Assembly (NCBI GenBank): GCA_017559555.1
Contig: JAFYRH010000262.1
Coordinates: 1-5,085 of the forward strand
Direction: 5' to 3'
Origin: Clostridia bacterium
GTDB taxonomy: Bacteria > Bacillota > Clostridia > Oscillospirales > CAG-272
Length of the DNA: 5,085 nt
The notes under the pieces are model-generated. The model was not told the DNA's origin and made no database searches. It was given only the letters and a program-made list of their open reading frames with translations. Positions 1-5,085 of the stretch are shown here, piece by piece; position 1 is the stretch's first letter, and every line of letters starts with the position of its first letter. The position numbers and the translations under genes were made by a program.

Positions 1-58
1 CAAGCCTCCCCTGTGCAAGGGGAGGTGGCATTTTCGCAAGAAAATGACGGAGGGGTTG
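1..58. repeat. Short hairpin-rich interspersed repeat, left part possibly cut by window edge
   Basis: Two hairpins sit side by side. The first pairs 5-12 with 18-25 (CCTCCCCT with AGGGGAGG) around a 5-base loop. The second pairs 29-35 with 40-46 (CATTTTC with GAAAATG) around a GCAA loop. The outer ends, CAAGCCTCCCCT at 1-12 and the complement of 47-58, agree at 8 of 12 positions, so the unit looks like a small inverted-repeat element. From memory, units with a CCTCCCC...GGGGAGGTGGCA head, a variable middle hairpin and a GACGGAGGGGTTG tail are scattered between genes in gut Clostridia; this is recall, not a search. It may start before base 1. No coding function is seen. Confidence 0.6.
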
Positions 59-100
59 TGATTTTCTTGTGTTTTTTCAAAAAAGATAGAACCAAACCCA

Positions 101-384
101 CTGTATGTCATTCTGAGCGGAGAGCGAAGCTCGGAGTCGAACTTCTGCGAAGTGAATAACGGAGCAGAAGCGCAAGGCGTAGCCGAAGCGGGATATGGCT
201 TGGAGTTTCGGTGGCTTACTTTCACAAATGTAACATCCAAATAGCAAGCCACCGAGATTTGTAGCCATATCCCGCATCGACCAAAAGGTCTCGCGCTTCC
301 GCTTGTTCGCCGAGGCTCAACCCGCGGAAGTTCGACTTCGGTCGGCGGTCGGACACGCCAACCTCCGCTCAGAATGACATACAG
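101..384. repeat. 284-base fold-back (MITE-like) element with 22-base terminal inverted repeats
   Basis: The ends 101-122 and 363-384 are perfect inverted repeats of 22 bases, starting CTGTATGTCATTCTGAGCGG. Further inward, more blocks pair in the same order: 136-145 with 327-336 (GTCGAACTTC), 188-200 with 263-275 (GCGGGATATGGCT) and 208-217 with 246-255 (TCGGTGGCTT), leaving a central loop at about 218-245. The whole unit can therefore fold into one long interrupted hairpin. There is no transposase gene and no convincing target-site duplication: the flanks ACCAAACCCA and AGTGATAATT do not match. The TCATTCTGAG end resembles a motif I recall from dispersed repeats in many bacterial genomes. 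It lies downstream of the operon and could be a non-autonomous mobile element or a structured intergenic repeat. Confidence 0.7.
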
Positions 385-473
385 AGTGATAATTTGATGG
401 GATGCGTTAGAAAAAACGAGGGTTAATCTCCGGCATCCTACAAAAACAAACGCTTATCGCAAAACCAAAGACA

Positions 474-495
474 CCCCCGCAGCGCACCGCGGGGG
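474..495 (-). terminator. Likely rho-independent terminator of the operon
   Basis: Read on the minus strand, a 7-base perfect stem CCCCCGC / GCGGGGG encloses an 8-base loop. It begins about 20 bases after the stop codon of the last gene. The tract that follows is T-rich but interrupted (TGTCTTTGGTTTT, bases 473-461), so termination may be incomplete. No other strong hairpin lies between the last gene and the fold-back element, and the stretch 385-473 holds nothing else I can identify. Confidence 0.65.
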
Positions 496-514
496 CGATA
501 AATTTTGGGGGCTT

Positions 515-1108
515 TTACTCAAATAATCCGTCAATATAGGCTTTGTCAAATTCTCCGTCTATAACAGAGTGGTAGTTAATTAGACCATTTATAGAAGTGC
601 TAACCGTTGTAATAATTTCTTCATCCGCGTTGTAAAAATACAACTCATATTCACGTCCAATCGGTTCTCCGGATTGACCGGGATGTTCCCGTATTCTAAG
701 TTTTAGCGAAGTAAGATTATCAACGATATGATGGATGCTTGTTTTGTCGGTAACTGTAACCTCGCGCTTTTCATCGTCGGATACGTCATATCTTTTGATT
801 GCGATTTTAGATACCTCATCTTGATGAATTACAATTTTGGTTTCTTTATTGATAGAATCGGGGCTATCACCAAAGTTTTCAATATGCGGATTTGTGTTGT
901 TATACACTTGATGACCAAGAATTTCAACAATTATGCCTTCCACATAGTGCATTTCCGTATCGGGACCGCCGTACAAGCTGTGCACGTCGTATACGGTGTA
1001 AAGGATGGCTTGGTATCGTACGCTTCCGCCATCCTTGGCTTGACTTCGAAAAGGGAAAAGCAAAACGAAGGCAACCAAAACCAAAAGGATGACAATCGCT
1101 TTTTTCAT
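515..1108 (-). CDS. Exported protein of unknown function, last gene of the operon
   Basis: This 197-residue protein begins with MKK and a hydrophobic stretch (residues 4-20), followed by RSQA-KDGG. This could be a cleaved signal peptide (SQA before K25) or an uncleaved N-terminal anchor; there is no lipobox cysteine. The body has two parts. Residues 25-75 carry DGGSVRYQAILYTVYDVHSL and the GIIVEILGHQVYNNT stretch, a pattern I recall from short uncharacterised Firmicutes exported proteins. Residues 90-195 look like alternating strands and helices, with VDNLTSLKLRI and YELYFYNADEEIITTVS. No catalytic motif is visible. The start is fixed by AAAGGAG seven bases upstream, which touches the stop codon of the DUF4349 gene 12 bases before it, so the two are probably co-transcribed. 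The gene is AT-richer than its neighbours (hand count about 40% G+C over 541-1080, against 52-55% in sampled lines of the next gene). Function unknown. Confidence 0.85.
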   Translation of the reverse strand: MKKAIVILLVLVAFVLLFPFRSQAKDGGSVRYQAILYTVYDVHSLYGGPDTEMHYVEGIIVEILGHQVYNNTNPHIENFGDSPDSINKETKIVIHQDEVSKIAIKRYDVSDDEKREVTVTDKTSIHHIVDNLTSLKLRIREHPGQSGEPIGREYELYFYNADEEIITTVSTSINGLINYHSVIDGEFDKAYIDGLFE

Positions 1109-1120
1109 ACCGTTTCTCCT

Positions 1121-2032
1121 TTATTGGATGTTTTTCTTCGCCTTTCTCTTCGCGCGTACGCGACGGCTAATGACACAAACGACACAGAGAATAATGCCAA
1201 ACAGAACAAGGAAGGGCAATGCTTCTGCGCACCAAACGACAAAATCGACTGCGAATTCGCCAAACTCGGTGAGCCCTGCGGAGAATGCATTGGCGATGCG
1301 TGTGCCAAAGGATTCTTCCTCGTCGGGGGTATAGGTGACAACCTCGTTAACATAGAGACTTACCGTGGAGTATTCAATGCGGCTGTCGTAGTTGTTCAAC
1401 TGCGCTTGATAGCGTGCGATTTGCTGACGAACCTCCGAAAGACGTGTTTGCAGAGTGAGCCAAAAATTGTAGTCCTCTTGGGTGTCAAGAGATTGCATCA
1501 TGTTGAGAAGGGAGTCGCGCTCGATTTGCAATTCTTCCATAGTTGCTTCAATCGAGTAATAGCTCTCGCTGACGTCTTGAACGTAGGAATTGTTGCGTGT
1601 AACGTTGAGCGTGTTGCCAAGAGAATTGATAAACGCATCTGCATTTTCGGCAGGAATGCGGAATTTGTAGGATGCATAACGCGCCATTTTGGAGTTGTAA
1701 TTGCGGTTGGTAACAGAGTTGCTTTCCACGTATCCGCCGTATTGTGCAACAAGAGCCTCAAGGCTTGCAACGGTCGTGTCAAACTCCTTGGTTTCGGCAT
1801 TGATGTCGTACGTCTTAATGATTTTGCGCTCTGCGATGATGTCCGACTCGGGAGAAGAGGAAGTCAATTTGTCATTGGTCATGCCGATTTCGGGGGCTTC
1901 GTTTTTGGGAACGCTTGAGTCAACGTCAAAGCTGCCGCCAAGTGCTTCGTTCGACTTGGAGCAAGAAGCAAGACACAGCGCAGGCAACAAAATAAGAACC
2001 ACAAGAACAAGACGGAACAGTTTGTTTTTCAT
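1121..2032 (-). CDS. DUF4349-type lipoprotein with coiled coil and C-terminal membrane helix
   Basis: The 303-residue protein has a lipoprotein signal (residues 1-24, lipobox LASC, lipidated C24) and a low-complexity linker to about residue 65. The conserved core begins with IIAERKIIKTYDINAE and continues through GGYVESNSV (99-107) and YASYKFRIPAENADAFI (119-135). Residues 152-220 form a long amphipathic coiled coil (DVSESYYSIEATMEEL ... RLSEVRQQIARYQAQL) ending in SRIEYSTVSLYV. A hydrophobic segment at about 269-289, followed by RRVRAKRKAKK, is a membrane helix with a cytoplasmic basic tail. This order matches DUF4349 proteins as I remember them. The family has no established biochemical activity that I know of. 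The start has GGAGG seven bases upstream. It lies 34 bases after the small lipoprotein gene and is part of the same operon. Being lipidated at one end and membrane-spanning at the other, it should form a loop on the outer face of the membrane. Confidence 0.9.
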   Translation of the reverse strand: MKNKLFRLVLVVLILLPALCLASCSKSNEALGGSFDVDSSVPKNEAPEIGMTNDKLTSSSPESDIIAERKIIKTYDINAETKEFDTTVASLEALVAQYGGYVESNSVTNRNYNSKMARYASYKFRIPAENADAFINSLGNTLNVTRNNSYVQDVSESYYSIEATMEELQIERDSLLNMMQSLDTQEDYNFWLTLQTRLSEVRQQIARYQAQLNNYDSRIEYSTVSLYVNEVVTYTPDEEESFGTRIANAFSAGLTEFGEFAVDFVVWCAEALPFLVLFGIILCVVCVISRRVRAKRKAKKNIQ

Positions 2033-2066
2033 AATAGAACCTCCAGAAAGAATATGGTAAAAAGCG

Positions 2067-2417
2067 TTATTTCAACGGGATGCCGTTGGCGTCGCATTTG
2101 GTAATATAAAACACGTTGGGAACGATAGGGGGATAAATTTCCTGTACCATGGAGTCAAATTCCACAATCACGTAGTCGCCTGCCACAAAGGTTTCGGAAT
2201 TGCCCGAGGGGATGGAAACGTAAGCAGGTGATCCATTCCCGAGACCGGAGGTGCCTTTGTCGATAACGGTTACAAACAACTGTTTTTCGTGAACCTCAGT
2301 CACTTTTGCAACAAAATGTGCCGGTGGAGTGGGTTTTTGTTCGCAGGATACAAAACCAAAGAGGGAGAGCGCGAATAGGGTAGCAAGAAGCAAGGCAAAA
2401 ATTTTGTTCTGTTTCAT
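2067..2417 (-). CDS. Small lipoprotein, probable OB-like domain (DUF3221/YobA-like)
   Basis: The 116-residue product has a signal peptide (MKQNK then a hydrophobic core) ending in FVSC, with C25 the likely lipidated residue; the lipobox is weaker than in its two neighbours. The mature part of about 92 residues is mostly beta strand: HFVAKVTEVHEKQLFVTVI, AYVSIPSG, FVAGDYVIVEFDSMVQEIYPP and NVFYITKC. The run of strand, GDxVxVxxDxxxxExYPP and a closing strand resembles DUF3221/YobA-type small lipoproteins with an OB-like barrel. That assignment is from pattern memory. The ATG at 2417 is preferred to an in-frame GTG at 2429 because GAGG lies six bases before the ATG, while the GTG overlaps that ribosome site. 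It follows the VWA gene by 18 bases. No enzymatic residues are evident; a ligand-binding or accessory role is possible. Confidence 0.85.
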   Translation of the reverse strand: MKQNKIFALLLATLFALSLFGFVSCEQKPTPPAHFVAKVTEVHEKQLFVTVIDKGTSGLGNGSPAYVSIPSGNSETFVAGDYVIVEFDSMVQEIYPPIVPNVFYITKCDANGIPLK

Positions 2418-2421
2418 ATCA

Positions 2422-2427
2422 CACCTC
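2422..2427 (-). promoter_or_regulatory. Ribosome binding site fixing the start of the small lipoprotein
   Basis: On the minus strand GAGGTG precedes the ATG at 2417, with six bases between GAGG and ATG. The upstream in-frame GTG (2427-2429) overlaps this site and has no good ribosome site at normal distance, so the shorter reading is chosen. Confidence 0.65.
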
Positions 2428-2435
2428 ACCGTTGC

Positions 2436-3983
2436 TTATTTGTTCAACTTTTTAAGCAGCTCACGGAACTCTGCACGCTCGGGATAATCCGAAAGATCAA
2501 CCGCGTTCAGCGAATGAATGATGTTATCAAGATCAAAGCCCTCGGGCAGATAGTCGCTATTGTGCAACAGCATACAGGTTTCAATCACAGCTATCATAAA
2601 GGCGCGATCGGCATCGGGGGTGGTAACATAATCGGCATAACCGATGTTATAAAGATTGGGGAAAACAGATGCGGTATCCTCGGGGAGCTTGTAGTTGACA
2701 GCAAGCTCAAGCCAATTTGCACCGTCCAGCTTTGCATCCTCGGTCAACGTCAGCTCATAGCAAACCGTTACTTGGTGACCGGCACCCACTTCGCCGGCAT
2801 CCTTGGTGTCATCGGTGAAGTCTTCTTCGTTGAGGATTCTGTTTTCATATCCAATGAGACGGTAAGAAGATACATAGTTCTTATCAAAGGTGATTTGCAT
2901 TTTTACGTCCTTTGCAACCGTATAGAGGTTTGCGAGAAGGTCGGTGGAAAAGATCTTTTCGGCTTCTGCTTCTCCGTCGACGTAGAGGTAAACGCCGTTG
3001 CCGTTGTCGGCAAGGGTCTCCATTTTTTCGTCACGGTAGTTGCCTGTTCCAAAGCCGAGAACAGAAAGGAAGATTCCTGCATCACGCTTTTGCTCGATAT
3101 ATTGCTTGAGCGCGGATTCGGAAGAAATGCCCACATTCAAGTCACCGTCGGACGCCATAATGATGCGGTTGTTGCCGCCCTCGATGCGGTGCTTCTCGGC
3201 AATTTGATAAGCTTTTTGCAGTCCTGCCTCACCGTTTGTAGAGCCGCTTGCAACCAAAGAGTTGATGGCGGCAAGAATGGTTTCCTTCTTGTTGCCCGAG
3301 CAACCGTCAAGCACGACGGCTTCCTTGCCGGAATAGGTAACAATCGAAATAATGTCATTCTCACCGAGCTGATCGGTCAGGTGAGAGAAAGCGGTTTTGA
3401 GCAGGGGGAGTTTGTCGGAGGACATCATAGAACCCGACACGTCAATCAAAAATACGAGGTTATTTCCCTCTGTGGGGGTAGCATTTGCCGCTTGCAGAGT
3501 CATCGAAAACAGAACGTTGTTCTCATTCCAAGGACAGGGCAAAATGGCGGAATTGACAGAGAAAAGCTCGTTTTCTGCAGGTTGCTCTGCGGTATATTTG
3601 AAGTAGTTGAGAAATTCCTCTGTGCGGAAGTTGGATGAGAATCTGCTCAACTCTGCCCAAGAATATCCGCTGTTGACAAGCTTGCGGAAGTAGGTATAGG
3701 ATGCGGTATCAACGTCGGCAGAGAGGGTGGAAACGTTATTCTTCTCTGTGTTGACAAAGGGATTTTCTGCAAACTTGTTGGCGGTATCACCGGTTTCGGG
3801 CTCTTCCTTTGTGTCATCGCTCGGAGCGATTTCGGGGTATGTGCCGGCAACGTAATTCGGGTTGTTTTGCGGAGCTTGGTTGTTTCCGCCGAGGGCATCC
3901 TTGCCTGCGTTGCAGGATGCAAGCATCAAAAGCATAACGGTTGCGAATAAAATAGTGATAATCGAATAAATTTTGCGTTTCAT
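2436..3983 (-). CDS. VWA-domain lipoprotein of YfbK type
   Basis: The 515-residue protein starts with a lipoprotein signal (lipobox LASC, lipidated C24) and a flexible linker rich in N, P, D, E and T (25-77). Residues 78-165 match the N-terminal domain that precedes VWA in YfbK-type proteins (LSADVDTASYTYFRKLVNSG, RTEEFLNYFKY). The VWA domain spans about 175-350 and has a complete MIDAS: D181, S183 and S185 in DVSGSM, T249 in GSTNGEAGL and D279 in ASDGDLNVG. Residues 365-510 match the C-terminal region of the family (DUF3520-like), including LELAVNYKLPEDTASVFPN. The protein should sit lipid-anchored on the outer face of the membrane and bind a partner through a divalent metal. GGAAGG lies seven bases before the ATG, and the anti-sigma gene ends 22 bases upstream. 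The physiological role of YfbK proteins is poorly known; the operon position suggests envelope sensing or response. Confidence 0.93.
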   Translation of the reverse strand: MKRKIYSIITILFATVMLLMLASCNAGKDALGGNNQAPQNNPNYVAGTYPEIAPSDDTKEEPETGDTANKFAENPFVNTEKNNVSTLSADVDTASYTYFRKLVNSGYSWAELSRFSSNFRTEEFLNYFKYTAEQPAENELFSVNSAILPCPWNENNVLFSMTLQAANATPTEGNNLVFLIDVSGSMMSSDKLPLLKTAFSHLTDQLGENDIISIVTYSGKEAVVLDGCSGNKKETILAAINSLVASGSTNGEAGLQKAYQIAEKHRIEGGNNRIIMASDGDLNVGISSESALKQYIEQKRDAGIFLSVLGFGTGNYRDEKMETLADNGNGVYLYVDGEAEAEKIFSTDLLANLYTVAKDVKMQITFDKNYVSSYRLIGYENRILNEEDFTDDTKDAGEVGAGHQVTVCYELTLTEDAKLDGANWLELAVNYKLPEDTASVFPNLYNIGYADYVTTPDADRAFMIAVIETCMLLHNSDYLPEGFDLDNIIHSLNAVDLSDYPERAEFRELLKKLNK

Positions 3984-4005
3984 AAAAATACCTTCCTTTC
4001 GGTTT

Positions 4006-4629
4006 TTATGGGTTCAAAATATCCGAAATACAGGAGATAAGGTCGGAGGAGGGGAAAATTTCAGCCTCGTAGTCAAAGAGTGTTGCGTGCCCCTTGTTGC
4101 CGTCGGTGTTTTTGAGGTAGGGGGAGAGAACGGTGCCGTCCTCGCAAACCAACCAAATGCGGCACAAGAGCTTGGGGGAATCTGTTCCTACAGAGTCGCC
4201 CTTGCCCAACAGATTGTTGATGCGATCAACCTCACGAGCGGTCAAGTTGCGACTTTGGTAAAGCGTTTGGTCGCCCTCGTACTGCAAAATGAGATAGGTC
4301 GAACCGAAATAATTGACCTCATCTACCGAGATTGCGGTACAGTTCAACGTGTCGCGGCTTTCACTCAAAAAGCTGTCAAGTGTTGCGGGGGCAGATGCTT
4401 CGGGAGCCTCTGCTTTGTTGAATCCACCGAGTATGTTGTCAAACAAAGGCGAGTTCAGCAGTCCGCCGCCAACAAGCACAACGGCAAGAATGCAGGCGAC
4501 TGCCGCCACCCACGGGCGAGTGTAGAATTTTCTCTTTTGATAAGTAAGAGCTTCTTCCAAATACACGTCGCTGACGTAGCCGATTTCATCAAGGAGAAAT
4601 GCGGCTTTTTTTCTTTGATTTTGATTCAT
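4006..4629 (-). CDS. Single-pass membrane protein, probable anti-sigma factor
   Basis: The 207-residue product starts with a short cytoplasmic segment (MNQNQRKKAAFLLDEIGYVSDVYLEEALTY in part, residues 1-38) of the LLDEIGYVSD-EEAL type that I recall next to ECF sigma genes in Clostridia. A membrane helix follows at about 39-58 (VAAVACILAVVLVGGGLL), then an outer domain of about 145 residues with an A/E/P-rich linker (72-83). The outer part contains VNYFGSTYLILQYEGDQTLY and RIWLVCEDGTVLSPYL. There is no HxxxCxxC zinc motif of RsiW/ChrR-type anti-sigma factors. The role is inferred from the topology and from the ATGA overlap with the sigma gene, which implies translational coupling. An upstream in-frame GTG at 4641 is rejected because it sits one base after GGAGG. 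A sensor without sigma binding remains possible. Confidence 0.75.
   Translation of the reverse strand: MNQNQRKKAAFLLDEIGYVSDVYLEEALTYQKRKFYTRPWVAAVACILAVVLVGGGLLNSPLFDNILGGFNKAEAPEASAPATLDSFLSESRDTLNCTAISVDEVNYFGSTYLILQYEGDQTLYQSRNLTAREVDRINNLLGKGDSVGTDSPKLLCRIWLVCEDGTVLSPYLKNTDGNKGHATLFDYEAEIFPSSDLISCISDILNP
4626..4629 (-). other. ATGA stop/start overlap of sigma and anti-sigma genes
   Basis: The TGA stop of the sigma gene (4628-4626) overlaps the ATG of the next gene (4629-4627) on the minus strand. Such a four-base overlap usually couples translation and keeps the two products in fixed proportion, as suits a sigma factor and its binding partner. Confidence 0.8.
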
Positions 4630-5085
4630 AACAAGTCGCACGCCTCCAATCTAAGTTTGAGTTGCTCGCGCAAGCGATGCAGGGTGACCTTTACCTTGGC
4701 TTCTCCAATTCCCAATTCCTTGGCAATCATCCCCACCGGTTGTGCGTAAAAGTAACGGCGCACAAACATGGCACGTTTTTCCTCGGTGAGCGTGCGCAAG
4801 AATGCATTGAGCTCTCCACGCAAAAGACCGCGCTGATATTCGGTTGCGGGGGTGTCCTCATCGGGAATGCATTCGGTCAACTCTTCCACAATGCCGTTCG
4901 CACCGCCTCGTTTTTCGCGGTGCTCGTGGCGCCAACGGTCAATAGAGAGCCGACGGGTGATTTTGGAAAGGAAAGGGCCTAAATACATCGGGCGCGCATC
5001 GGGCATTGTGTTCCACGCACCAAGGTAGGTGTCGTTGACACATTCCTCTGCGTCCTCGTGAGAGGAGAGCAAGGAATAGGAAAGA
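4626..5085 (-). CDS. ECF-type sigma-70 family sigma factor, N-terminus outside the window
   Basis: The frame is open to the right edge: residues LSYS (from 5084) precede LLSSHEDAEECVNDTYLGAW, so a TTG at 5072 is not the start and roughly 20-30 N-terminal residues are missing. The 152 residues present cover most of region 2 (DAEECVNDTYLGAWNTMPDARP; FLSKITRRLSIDRWRHEHREKR, the helix that contacts the -10 element) and region 4 (LRTLTEEKRAMFVRRYFYAQPVGMIAKELGIGEAKVKVTLHRLREQLKLRL), whose helix-turn-helix reads the -35 element. The linker between them is acidic (VEELTECIPDEDTP). The gene heads the operon as far as seen, and such factors commonly activate their own operon; the promoter is outside the window. 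The product is expected in the cytoplasm, held by the membrane protein encoded next. Confidence 0.93.
   Translation of the reverse strand, partial: LSYSLLSSHEDAEECVNDTYLGAWNTMPDARPMYLGPFLSKITRRLSIDRWRHEHREKRGGANGIVEELTECIPDEDTPATEYQRGLLRGELNAFLRTLTEEKRAMFVRRYFYAQPVGMIAKELGIGEAKVKVTLHRLREQLKLRLEACDLL
4643..4647 (-). promoter_or_regulatory. Ribosome binding site for the anti-sigma-like gene, inside the sigma coding end
   Basis: GGAGG on the minus strand lies 13 bases before the ATG at 4629, slightly longer than usual, and only one base before the alternative GTG at 4641, which is too close to serve it. Together with the ATGA overlap this favours the ATG. The long spacing may make the gene depend on ribosomes arriving from the sigma gene. 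Confidence 0.55.

Noticed and set aside
77..277. Open frame of 66 codons on the minus strand inside the fold-back element
   Set aside because: It is made almost entirely of the repeat arms, has no ribosome site and no similarity to a transposase or any protein I know.
101..384. CRISPR array or insertion sequence with transposase
   Set aside because: The repeats are a single inverted pair and not regularly spaced direct repeats, and no transposase reading frame is present.
451..501. Longer stem using TTATCG (454-459) and CGATAA (496-501) around the terminator
   Set aside because: The two segments are 14 bases and 0 bases from the core stem, so they would form a large one-sided bulge. The 7-base core is the supportable structure.
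728..1918. Open frame of 396 codons on the plus strand
   Set aside because: It lies antisense across two well-supported genes, has no ribosome site, and its protein is a low-complexity V/C/R/N-rich sequence without any domain. It is a by-product of the codon pattern of the minus-strand genes.
2514..3638. Open frame of 374 codons on the plus strand
   Set aside because: It is fully antisense to the VWA gene, whose MIDAS motif and family domains prove the minus strand. The translated sequence has no recognisable family.
3973..4749. Open frame of 258 codons on the plus strand
   Set aside because: It is antisense to the anti-sigma-like gene and the end of the sigma gene, with no domain or ribosome site.
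4626..5072. TTG at 5072 as start of the sigma factor
   Set aside because: The frame continues upstream with family-typical residues (SYS before LLSSHEDAEE) to the window edge, and known family members have further N-terminal residues, so the gene is cut rather than short.

Overview
The window looks like chromosomal DNA of a Gram-positive, gut-type Firmicutes (Clostridia, perhaps the Oscillospiraceae/Christensenellales end). This rests on strong purine-rich ribosome binding sites before every gene, lipoproteins with an LASC lipobox, an ECF-type sigma factor of a style common in Clostridia, and a short interspersed repeat (bases 1-58) of a kind I recall from gut Clostridia genomes. The taxonomic reading is inference; no rRNA or other marker gene is present.

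Layout. All real genes lie on the minus strand and read from right to left as one tight operon. In transcription order: (1) an ECF-type sigma factor, cut by the right edge (4626-5085); (2) a single-pass membrane protein in the anti-sigma position, coupled to the sigma gene by an ATGA stop/start overlap (4006-4629); (3) a lipoprotein with a complete von Willebrand A (VWA) domain of YfbK type (2436-3983); (4) a small lipoprotein with a likely OB-like domain (2067-2417); (5) a DUF4349-type lipoprotein with coiled coil and C-terminal membrane helix (1121-2032); (6) a small secreted or anchored protein of unknown function (515-1108). Intergenic gaps are 12 to 34 bases, each gene has its own Shine-Dalgarno sequence, and a GC-rich hairpin at 474-495 follows the last stop codon. 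The operon promoter must lie to the right of the window.

Bases 1-514 hold no gene. They contain the 3' hairpin, a 284-base fold-back element (101-384) with 22-base perfect terminal inverted repeats, and a shorter hairpin repeat at the left edge (1-58). I see nothing in 59-100 or 385-473.

How the genes may work together (inference): the sigma factor would be held by the membrane protein and released by an envelope signal, and the operon supplies three lipoproteins and one further exported protein at the outer face of the membrane. The set resembles an envelope-stress or surface-sensing module in which the VWA protein and the DUF4349 protein are outputs, or parts of the sensor. None of these surface proteins has a recognisable enzymatic active site apart from the metal-binding MIDAS of the VWA domain. 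The most unusual items are the fold-back element, whose two arms keep the same local hairpins with different sequences; the AT-rich last gene; and the matched N-terminal tails of the VWA and DUF4349 lipoproteins.
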